This document shows, piece after piece, positions 44,105-53,189 of a stretch of DNA of 64,000 bases (its first letter is position 1; each line of letters opens with the position of its first letter). The notes under the pieces are model-generated. The model saw only the letters and a list, made by a program, of their open reading frames with translations, was not told the DNA's origin and ran no database searches. The translations under genes were made by a program, and so were the position numbers. Source of the stretch: Wolfiporia cocos (lineage: Eukaryota; Basidiomycota; Agaricomycetes; Polyporales; Phaeolaceae); assembly GCA_029448655.1 (NCBI GenBank), contig JACCLO010000006.1, forward strand, positions 2,294,001 to 2,358,000, written 5' to 3'.

Positions 44105-44814
44105 TGTTACGGTTATTTTGAATTTTTTGAACGCTGGCATAACTCACCACTGGGTGAATACGATACAGGGACTTGTTGCACAACCAACTGCCCTGGCTAC
44201 TCGTGACTCTACTGGGCGCATCCCCAGTTGTACTAGTCAATAGGGCTCGTTTCATCTTTGGCAGATCCAACCCTGCCACCGTTTCATGTGCATCGTTTAT
44301 TAGCTGACAGATGGCGTTCAACCGCCATCATTCCTATCTATCGTCTCAGATATATCACTCCATACTTATCAGACGTTTGGGACTATAGCGTAGATAGTAT
44401 CGGTGACATCTGGGACAGACTTGACCCCTGAAACCTAACGTAGTATATAAACTCATGTACTTACTGTCGAGGCTCTTCAGCTCGACCTTGTTGTACAAAC
44501 AAGAAGTCTTATACTCGTTCTCAAACGTAGGAAACTACGCTCAGTATTTCTCGCTCGAGCAACCGAACGACTAAGTCCTCGAAGTGCACGCTGACTTCTC
44601 GGACTTAGGCGAGTCTTATATTCTATTAAGACTCGCACCTGAACAGATTATATCCTCTAACGCGTATTGGATATTATACGATCTCCTAGGAACTTCACCT
44701 AGGACTTGAAGGCATCTAACGAGCATTTGCCTTGCATACGGCTATACGCCCACGTGCAGAAGAACGATCTATATTTGCGACTCGAATATACGAACGGGTA
44801 TTCGACCCGTAACA
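44105..44814 (+). repeat. 3' LTR, gypsy plus copy
   Basis: 710 bp, no difference from the 5' LTR noticed; followed by the TACGC duplication. Confidence 0.95.
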
Positions 44815-45637
44815 TACGCCTCCCGTCTCCACGAACCACTGCCATTACTGGCTAACCCAGTCATTACCGACCAAGGACTCACGCCATTACTGGCACAGAC
44901 TATGTACTATACGGACCAAGGCCCATGGGAGGCCTTAAACCCCAGCTACCCTAGTCTACGAGGAACACCGACCTCAGGGCAGCACCTGTACGACTGAGAA
45001 CCCTAGCAGTCACAGGACTCTACGTACCGATCGCAGCCGATCACGCTCGATCACCCTACGTCACGCACGGCCCGTACCGGCCAGTCCACAGTCCCGGCAG
45101 ACGTCATCCTTCAGTACCAGCACGTGGGAACCTGGGCCGCCACGTGCCTTCCCCTCAGTACCAGTCCTTGGGAACCTGGACATCAGACGCCCCGATCACA
45201 GACATAGAACCCCGCCATTACCGGCGAACCCCCGATCAACGAGAACCACCAATTGGGCCTGATCCGCTACGTTGCCATAGACATCCCGCGCCTCCCTAGC
45301 TATACCAGACGCTCGCGCTCCGATGCCCCTACTGGCCACCACGTAGCACATATATTACCTAAGCCTCATAACATGTACAAACACTGTAAGAACATATAAA
45401 CACCAGACAGTCTTGAGCGAACCTCAGACTTGTCTTGGCCTTTGCTGCCTTGAGATGCCCGGACCAGGAAGGCGCTTTCACACGACCCCCCTTCCCCTGG
45501 TGTGTGTCTTGAGATGGTGCTTGTGTCATGTAACCACTGATATCGGTATGTACAGGTTTGTAGTTTCCTGGATGGTCCCGTCTTGTGCTGTAAATGCTAC
45601 CATTGATAGCGCGCCTCAATATTTCTACGTATACGAC

Positions 45638-46365
45638 TAGTGATGTGCCAGGCCAGGCCCGGCTCAAAAGCCCCGGCTTTGGCCCGGCTTTGGACGGCCT
45701 TGGCTTTTCAAAACCTCAGGCCGGGCCCCCATTGACGGCCCAGGGCTTGGCCCGGCCCGGCCTGGGGCTTGCCCGGGGCCTGGCACTGTGAGGATGATCA
45801 TCACTGTAGCCACACAAACTCATAACGTACCTTCTCCAACTATCTTCTGACAAAGCCAAGCTCCAGTATCTTCAATAATTAGTGAATTATAGTGTGAAAT
45901 CATCATTTCACCGGCACGGTGCTCTGTGGCGCGCCTTCCAAATGGGGCATCGTATAGGCACCCAAAAGTGAGCGACAGGCTTCAGCACCAAATATTCGAT
46001 CCATGGGACTATCCTCTTGCTTGAATTTAATAATATAGACATACTTCATTGGAATATGGCATACTGCTACTATATATATCCTTATGTCATAGTTACTAGA
46101 CATTTTATCCGTTAGAGCTTTCAGGCCGGGGCTCACGGCTTGGCCCGGCCCGGCTTGAGACACAAGCCGGGCCCTGGGCCGTCTCAAGCCGTGGTGTAGG
46201 GCCCGGCCTGGCCCGGCCCAAGTAGGGCTTGGCCCGGCCCGGCTTGAGACACAAGCCGGGCCCTGGGCCGTCTCAAGCCGTGGTGTAGGGCCCGGCCTGG
46301 CCCGGCCCAAGTAGGGCTTGGCCCGGCCCGGCCTATGGCCCAAAGCCGGGCCTGGCACATCACTA
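45638..46365 (+). mobile_element. hAT MITE, TAGTGATGTGCCAGGC family, copy 1
   Basis: Perfect ends TAGTGATGTGCCAGGC and GCCTGGCACATCACTA; 8-bp duplication TATACGAC (45630-45637 and 46366-46373). Subterminal regions are dense in GGCCCGGC. An 89-bp segment is duplicated in tandem at about 46138-46315. The right flank lies 3 bp from the stop codon of the SDR gene. Confidence 0.93.
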
Positions 46366-46375
46366 TATACGACTA

Positions 46376-47744
46376 TCATAGAAGGGTAGGATCGAACTTC
46401 AATCCCTTACTCTTCCAGTCATTCTCCCAGGCGACGAGTGCGTCCACCGTATCCAGGACGGTAGCCTGCCACGGTCTGAACTCCACCTTCAGAACTTCCT
46501 TGGCCCGTGACGGATCAAAGGGCGTGAACTCGACAGGCTCTGCATCTCGCGCAGCGACAGACAGGCGATCCTTCAGCGCGGGTCTCTCCGCAGCGATGTA
46601 CTCAACAGCATCCTTCCAGCTGAACCACTCTGCCGTCAAGATCATGCGCTTCCTGCCGACGTTGGAGGGTGCGGAGAGCGCGTTGATCATGGCTTGCGCG
46701 ACATCGCGGACATCGACACCCAAGGAGCACCATTGAAAGGGCTTCGCGCTCGAGATGAGGAGGAGATACATGAATGCGTTGGATCCCAGCGCACCCAGCT
46801 TCGGCTCTGGAATGCGATGGCCTGGGGCAAACGGTCCGAACAGGAACGGCGGATTGACTGTTATGGCATACGTTCGTTATCGGTGGCTCTCACAGCGGCT
46901 ATGCTGAACATACCGGTTGTGGCATCGATATACGGGTGCTGATCGACATAATCCCAAACGGCGCGCTCGGACAGTAGCTTCTCAGCTTGGTATGTCAGCC
47001 AAGGATTCCCGGCTGCAATAGCCTCTTCTCTCGTTATTGTGCCCCAATCTGTCATTCGCCATCAGTCGTGATCGATCTAAGTTGGTCTTCTTACATGCCT
47101 TGGTCCGTCAAGACACGGGTCGGCCGGATTCCCCTATCGGCAGCGAGGGTGTTCCAACTGCTTGCGAATACAAACTTGGTAATCCCCGCCTTGTCTCCCT
47201 GCCGCAGGATGTTGAGGTTTCCTTCAACCGATACCTGAGTAAACAGACCACGTCAGTCAATCATCTATGCTTCGCGCTCGCTAGTACGTGCATTCAAGGC
47301 ATCCTCAGTGCTAGCTTCTCTGCCCGGAAGCGGAGCAGCCTGGTGAATGATTGCTCCAACCCCTACGGAGTCAAGGACTCGGTCAACGTATCCTAGATAG
47401 TTGACTCGATCATACCCTGCAGAGCTGCGGTATAGTCCCCGTCCGCCAGGTCGTCAACTGGAACGACCTCATAGCTCTCCTTGTATTGTGCGTAAGCTTC
47501 GCGTGCTGACGAGACTTTGCCGGAGCGAGCAGTGCTGATCGAAGATTCAGCCTGCGAATAGGGATTGGCGTCCGGGCACTCACCCTCGTACGCGAAATCC
47601 CTGTTCTAAGAGTAATTTGACGATATGGGAGCCCAGGAATCCTGTCACCCCTGTCACCTGCGTTTTCAATTTGTCTATATAAGCCGATCACTGCGGGCAC
47701 TATCATAGATCGCGCACCAGAACTAAAGGCTTAGAGTTAGACAT
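46376..47744 (-). CDS. NAD(P)-dependent epimerase/dehydratase (extended SDR, DFR-like), intact
   Basis: A likely cytosolic oxidoreductase acting on carbonyl substrates. Seven exons: 47718-47744, 47584-47657, 47416-47534, 47292-47362, 47099-47234, 46914-47048, 46376-46857; total 1044 nt, 347 aa. Rossmann nucleotide-binding motif TGVTGFLGSHI near residue 11 is restored only by splicing exons 1 and 2. Catalytic YxxxK is YQAEK; NPPFLFGPFAPGH is the usual DFR-family block. Two introns read as GC-AG (GCACGT and GCATGT donors). The substrate cannot be told from sequence; Gre2-type methylglyoxal or dihydroflavonol reductases are relatives. A MITE lies just past the stop. Confidence 0.85.
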
Positions 47745-49012
47745 GAGCGGCTTGCAAGATACGGTTCGAAGCTAGCTGAGGTCAACAGTGCTGGACGTTA
47801 TCCTTGGGAATGGATAGAGGTGGTTCGTAGTGTGTCTTATATATTCGCTGCATGTTACAAATGCCCGAGGGCTGCGAGATATATTACGCGGTCAATTTGT
47901 CATTGCTATAGGTTAATCTCCGAACTAGTGTTGTTGTTCGGCTAAGTCGTTCCCACATTACCTGACTTAGCCCACAACAGGAACGTGGAACATATGGCTG
48001 GTCCTGGAACTGGACAGGCATTACAATAACTTTTAGATCATCGGAAATCTGTGCGTGCAGACGCATGGGTGCAGACGCACGGGTGCAGTGGGCCGACCGT
48101 TTGACAGCTGTTCAAACGTTCATCCTGAAGCTTGATTTTGATGAGAATCGCGATTCGCCTCGTTGACGCCCCTGGGTGTCACATGTCATGACATGTCATC
48201 CCGCTGTTCAATCCGCATCAATTGCTGCAGGATTCTACAGCTTGAAGCCCGCAGTTGGCCTTTCTTGTCTCGGAGTCAGTCTCTCTGGATTCTGGAACTG
48301 GGGAGGGGCGAGCTCGGTTCAAAAAGTGTCCCACAGAATGATTGAGTTCAAACCCCGCACCTACCAAATTCAGTGACCGTAAATTAGATTGGCTCCTAGT
48401 GGCCTTGACATGCCGCTGATGGCTTTGACGTGCCGCTGATGGCCTTGACCACTGTCAAAGGGCCCGCAAGAAAGTGGTATAGCACCATTGTCAGGCATAG
48501 TATGGAACTTATTAGATGCATTAGAAAGGCTACAAACTATATGGCCAGCTGCACCTGGAAATGCGGATACCACAGGTGTGCAATTGGTGCGCACGTTAAG
48601 TGCAACGCGCCACATCACATGACGCACGTGTATGCCCTTGAAACCACTGCCTCGCTATATAATGGAAATGGCGCGATTTGAAGAAACTCCATCCTGGAGG
48701 ATCGATGTATATATATTCAATACACATTTAGTCTCACTACACCAAGGTGTGAAAAGCACTCCTTGATTATCTGTAGAAAAATACCATGGTCCAGCAAGCG
48801 CTACAGGTCAGGGACGCCATGCACTGACACCATCAATCAAATCAGCTAACATTAGACGCTGTCGAGATAAAGGGTACAAGCGCGCAAGTAGCACATGCTA
48901 ACTCGCTCAGACAGAGGACATCCGGGAGATGCCGTTGGCACAGGATTGCCCCTCCCCACTGGAACGATTGTTCGTAGCATGCTCTGCGCACCCGAACGTC
49001 TGGAGGCTTCGC
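47745..49012. other. Intergenic region, no gene recognised
   Basis: Contains short direct repeats (TGGCCTTGACATGCCGCTGA type near 48400-48450) and the perfect 16-bp palindrome ACATGTCATGACATGT near 48181. No ORF with convincing content. Confidence 0.45.
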
Positions 49013-49330
49013 TCCCGTGACCCCTGAGAGAGAGAGAGACAACCATTTATACCCCGCAGTCAGTATCCTAAGTACATGTGTGGCAGCTAACAAGAGCCCA
49101 AGGTCGAAGGTGATAGTTCACGATAGTTAAAAGTAGGGTGTTGTGAGGGGTTGTACTTCGGTTAGGTACCGTGGGAGAAGTCGAGCAGATGGTAGAAGCC
49201 CCGAGTTTAGGCGACTCTAGTGATACGTATATAGAACAGAAACAAAAGGGGTAAAAAGGGTAAAAAGATAAGGAATAGTTACGTAGCAAAAGAACCCGGA
49301 CTTCTTGCGAGGTGATGTGTAGGTAGGTGG

Positions 49331-51375
49331 TTAGGTACGAGAATGGATAGTCATGGATACACGGCCGTGGAAGTGTGATGAGATGGCGGTGTAGTTGAAT
49401 TCATGGATGGCGTGTTCCAGTGCTTTGAGGATATGGCCGTCTTCCGAGTCGTCGTCGGTGAAAGAGAGGAGAACTGAGGAGTGGGTTTTGTGGTCAGGGA
49501 TGTTGGGGTTCATCCAACGTATGAAGTGAGGTTCAAAGGGGAATGGGCATGGAGCGATGGTGTAGAAGGAAGTGGTAGTGAGTGCGTAGAAGAATTCATT
49601 GGCGAGGTCTTGATTGGTGACGCTACTGCTGTCATCATAGCGGCAAGCAATGCCGTTGATTTGGACGGTGTAAGTGTTAGGGATTGGGGTGGGAGGTTTG
49701 GCATTGCGAATCATGTCGAGGGAAGGTGTAGGTTCTATGGGGTGGTCGTACATGGGAGGTTCTTGGAGGAGTTGTAGGTGTTGGTCAACCCAAAGCAGTT
49801 GACACGATTGGAGAGGAGAGTCATCGGTGGTGTCGGCCTGGTGTAGTGGTGGAAAGAGGAGTTGTGATGGGTAGTGATGTGCCAGGCCCGGCTTTGGGCC
49901 GTGAGCCGAGCCGGGCCAAGTCGGGCTTTATACAACGACTTGAGACGGCCCAGGGCCCGGCTTGTGTCTCAGGCCGAGCCGGGCCGAGCCGTTGAGCCCC
50001 GGCCTGGTGGCTCTAATGGATACAATGTCCAGCAGTTACAATATAAGATTGTACATGATAGCAATATGCTCAACTCCAATGTAGTGCCTCTGTATTGTTT
50101 ATTTCAAACCAAAGAAAAGGCCCATAAGTCAAATCCTTAACGTTGAAGCCTCCCGCGCACCGTTGGGCGCCTATACGATACCCCATATGGCAGGTGCGCT
50201 ACTGAACGCTGTGCCAGTGGAAGGTTATTTTGACACTCAATCCTACTATAAATTGTAGGCCTCAATGTTCCTTTTCATCAAGGAACAGCTGAAAATGATG
50301 TACTTCAAACTTTTGAAGTTATAGTGATGACTATCCTAGCAGTGGTAGGCCCCAGCTCGGCCCCAGCCTAGGCCGGGCCAAGCCGTGAGCCGTCAGTGAG
50401 GGCCCGGCCTGAGGCTTTGGAAAGCCGTGGGCTGTCCAAAGCCAGGCCAAAGCCGGGGCTTTTGGGCCGGGCCGGGCCCTGCACATCACTAGTGATGGGT
50501 GATGGGAGTGGGGGTGCAGATGGGGTGGGCGACTGAGAAATGGGTGAGAGAGTTGGTGGAGTGATACGTTGGCCATCGGGGCCGAAGTATTGGGGAAACA
50601 TGGCACGTTCAGCTGGGGTGCCATAATTGATGGAGTAGTCTTCGGCTGACAGTTCCGAAGGAGTGGGCATGGGCGAGTTGTGGATAAGTTGAGGGTGAGC
50701 AGTGTTGTCTGAATCCGCTGTACGAGTGGACGGTGTGGGGGAGTGGTTGTGTGTGGGAGGAGGAGGAGGGGTAGTGGACTGAGTGGGTGATTCTATGGTG
50801 ACATTCGGGGGTGGGGTAGTGATTGGTGGAGACGGAGGAGGGGTAGGGGTAGGAGTAGGTGGCTTGTTGAGTACCCAATGGAGTTTGGGCAAAGGCGCTT
50901 TGCAGCGTGGAATGCGGGATGTGGTGACTAAAGGTTTGATGTAAGGCACTTGATGGGTCTGAATAGTGGTGTGTGCGGCAGGTGGTGAGGGTGGAGGTGT
51001 GGGCATAGGGTAGAGCATAGGGTAGGGCAAAGTAGGCACCAGAATGGTGTCTAAGTGTTTGGCTAGTTGGCGAACATTGTCTCACACTGTGAGTAAGGTA
51101 AGGGCTTCAGTGTGAGCGATTTCATCAGCTCCATGTTGGATGGTGGTAAAGAGGTATGATACGTGAGTCTTCCAAAGTGGAAGAGTGTAGTTGGAGGAGT
51201 TGGTTTTGTGTGCCTGGTGGATACTCTGGGCAGCATTGAAAAGTAGATCAAATGTGAAGGTGGCTGGTGTGGTGACGGTAGGGGCCCTCTGGATGGTGGG
51301 GACGGTGCGTTGGGTGTTCATGGTAGGAGAGACGGTGTGTGGGGGTCGGTGTATGTGTGGACAGTACATGAGCAC
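49331..51375 (-). pseudogene. Unknown Pro/Thr-rich protein, broken by a MITE, stop and frameshift
   Basis: 5' part at 50500-51375: FTFDLLFNAAQSIHQAHKTN, an in-frame TGA at 51082-51084, then a Pro/Thr-rich linker and SAEDYSINYGTPAERAMFPQ. 3' part at 49331-49871: WVDQHLQLLQEPPMYDHP then a globular end with QDLANEFFYALTTTSFYT and PHFIRWMNPNIPDHKT. The MITE at 49872-50491 lies between, and the frames on its two sides differ by one base. It looks like a retroelement gag/ORF1-type or host protein of unknown function; I do not recognise the family. Confidence 0.55.
49872..50491 (+). mobile_element. hAT MITE, TAGTGATGTGCCAGGC family, copy 2
   Basis: 620 bp; ends TAGTGATGTGCCAGGCCCGG and ..GCACATCACTA; perfect 8-bp duplication GTGATGGG (49864-49871 and 50492-50499). 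Its interior is nearly the same as copy 3 at 62926 and unlike copy 1. Confidence 0.93.
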
Positions 51376-51429
51376 CTAAGGCGATGGTGGTGGTAAGAGA
51401 GAAAGGAGGGTCTTCCCGTGACCCCTGAG

Positions 51430-51918
51430 CTAGGACTATTAATAGGCACCACGATTACTAACGCATTTTATATCTGGTAGCAAATGTTCAACGACTTCTG
51501 GCAGCAGTACAAATGCCCGAATGTGCACAAGGTGGCTAGCTCTGGCATGACATATGGCAGTGCACACTCAGAAGGCAATCTCAATAGCATAAATTGCAAA
51601 CCCTAATCAACTGAGACTTGAGAAATGCCTCATGCGGCATACTATCGTTGGCCCAATAATGCAACTTTTCTGCTGTCCCACCAAGTTTTGCCTCTATCTC
51701 GATGAGTCCAGTATCAAATCTCTTTTTAGATGATAGCCATACATCTCTAGTTTAAATGCAATTTTTACAGGCATCTGAAAGTACAGTAGGCATGTTACTG
51801 AGGTCCATGAAGTATCGCAACAGCAATGCAACTTTTGTCCGAGCATCAGTCACCCATCAGTCACACTCGCCGGACTGCCGAACGCATGGCATTAGATGGC
51901 ATTACACTACTATGGCTG
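51430..51918. other. Gene-free stretch
   Basis: No ORF, repeat or terminal structure recognised. Confidence 0.4.
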
Positions 51919-52047
51919 TAGAGTTTCAGTCACCGAGATTAATTTAGCAACTGCGCTTCGTTAGTGCTGTGCAGTTGCCCAAGTGCTCAGCTAGCGCCGG
52001 AGAAATAAGATTAATCTGTGTTGAGCAGATTAATCTGACTTAATTTT

Positions 52048-52128
52048 TAAAAATTACGCAAGACGGAATCTAACTGCAAGCCGTAGCAATGCAATGAGCA
52101 TACATGAATTATACCATTACACTGAAAG
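52048..52128 (-). ncRNA. tRNA-like unit, left end of copy B
   Basis: Minus strand A box CAGTGTAATGGTATAA; the B box reads AGTTAGATTCC, one base off the consensus seen in copy C. Confidence 0.5.
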
Positions 52129-52389
52129 GATTTGCTAGATTACAATTGTATTAATTATACCAAGAGTTTTTTGCTCCCCCAAACTCCGGCCTAACAAAAC
52201 TTTTTCATCAAATTTTAAGCTCCTAGCCTTGATAGCTCTATGTTGGGTGTAGAATTATGACTATAGTATACTTTTACTGTAGCTAGTGCTTCAACTGACC
52301 AATTTCTTAAGACCAATGAGTAACTTGACATAAATTTTTGAATGACCGAATTTTTCATTATTGGGTATATAGCATATGAAGAAGCCCAC

Positions 52390-52900
52390 TTGCTGTGTCA
52401 CTCCTTGGTATAGCAGCAAGCTCATGAACATCTTGTATGCTGGCCCTGCTGTTCGGAGGTTGAGAGTTCAATCTGACACAAACTTCACATTGTGTCACCC
52501 CCCTACGCCCAAGCCTAAGGCTACGCCTCTAAGTCACATCATTGAGGACCGGACCAACGGTCGAGGTAAGCTGACGTCCCAGACTAGCACGCAGAGAGGT
52601 AGTCAAGTAAGAGGGGAGCAAGCCCCTAAATCGACAATATTCAGCATGAGGTTGGTAGACCTCATACGCTGGCTTATATACATGCGGACCTCCTACTACT
52701 GTAGTTAAAACCTGCCCTAACTACAGGGTCCGTGCACACCTGGCATGTGCCGTATTACATAAGCCTACGTGTGACCATTTAACTAACAGGTATCGAAATA
52801 TGTATTATAACTATGTAACCACTATGTCGCAAGTCATGTGCCTGGCGGCATGCCCTATGTCGCAGAGAATCTGTGACACAATCCCTCTCAGTGTGGTTCA
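52390..52900 (+). ncRNA. tRNA-like unit, right end of copy B, split by an LTR
   Basis: A box TTGGTATAGCAGCAAG near 52408; the B box AGAGTTCAATC|CC is cut by the LTR at 52474-52878; the TTTT terminator follows near 52903. Confidence 0.5.
52474..52878 (-). mobile_element. Solo LTR (405 bp), distinct TGTCAC-type family
   Basis: In reverse starts TGTCACAGATTCTCTGCGAC and ends TTTGTGTCA; perfect duplication CAATC (52469-52473 and 52879-52883). Contains CATGTATATAAG as TATA region. The uninterrupted site is visible in copy C near 8006. Confidence 0.85.
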
Positions 52901-52945
52901 TTTTATCAATTTGGTAGATTAATCTACAGATTGATATGCACATGG

Positions 52946-53189
52946 CTCTCTGTGTACAGGACGGTGACCCAGATTGTACGAGCCATTTTCCCAAAAAGTC
53001 AATTTTAATATTTGAGAGGTCGAAAATTGGCGGGCACTTACATAGATTCATGAAAATCACAACAAATATACGAATCGGCAGCTCTCATCTACACGAGTCT
53101 GAATATACAATTAGATCATGGCAGTGATGCATCTCTAATGCTGTAAAATTTTCTCGTAGCCAGGCGCCTTTGACTGCCATCGCTCAACC
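52946..53189. other. 5' flank of the DDE transposase gene
   Basis: Probable left part of the DDE transposon. ATTTTCCCAAAAAGTC near 52984 faintly resembles the inverse of TTTTTGAAACC..CATGGGAAAA near 56570, possible eroded terminal repeats. Confidence 0.3.

Larger units (their letters stand above)
36361..44814 (+). mobile_element. Full-length Ty3/gypsy chromovirus with dUTPase, plus copy (appears intact)
   Basis: 8454 bp; LTRs 36361-37070 and 44105-44814 (710 bp each, identical as read); target duplication TACGC at 36356-36360 and 44815-44819. Order: gag, then pol (protease, dUTPase, RT, RNase H, integrase, chromodomain), then a third ORF. The two LTRs without differences and an open pol point to a very recent, possibly active copy. 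Inverted relative to the copy at 20746-29198. Confidence 0.95.
36016..45528 (+). mobile_element. Solo LTR, TGTCAC family, split by the gypsy plus copy
   Basis: Starts TGTCACACGCCAATTTCAAG at 36016, is interrupted after 36360, resumes at 44820 and ends TTGTGTCA at 45528; 1054 bp when joined. Target duplication TGTAA at 36011-36015 and 45529-45533. Same family as 5028-6082 and 63721-64000. Confidence 0.85.
49013..51429 (-). mobile_element. Possible retroposed segment between 16-bp direct repeats
   Basis: TCCCGTGACCCCTGAG occurs at 49013-49028 and 51414-51429. Between them is one broken minus-strand gene; its 3' side ends in a CT/AG dinucleotide run next to the left repeat. A long target duplication fits target-primed retroposition, but no reverse transcriptase or poly(A) is seen. 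Confidence 0.4.
51919..52945 (+). mobile_element. hAT-like element with tRNA-like units (copy B), right end lost, interrupted
   Basis: Starts TAGAGTTTCAGTCACCGAGA and follows copy C in inverse order to about 52945, where the final terminal repeat is missing. A 405-bp solo LTR is inserted at 52474. It carries the empty site for the LARD-like element found in copy C (continuous around 52250). The flanks TATGGCTG and CATGGCTC agree at 6 of 8 bases, but this may be chance. Confidence 0.75.
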
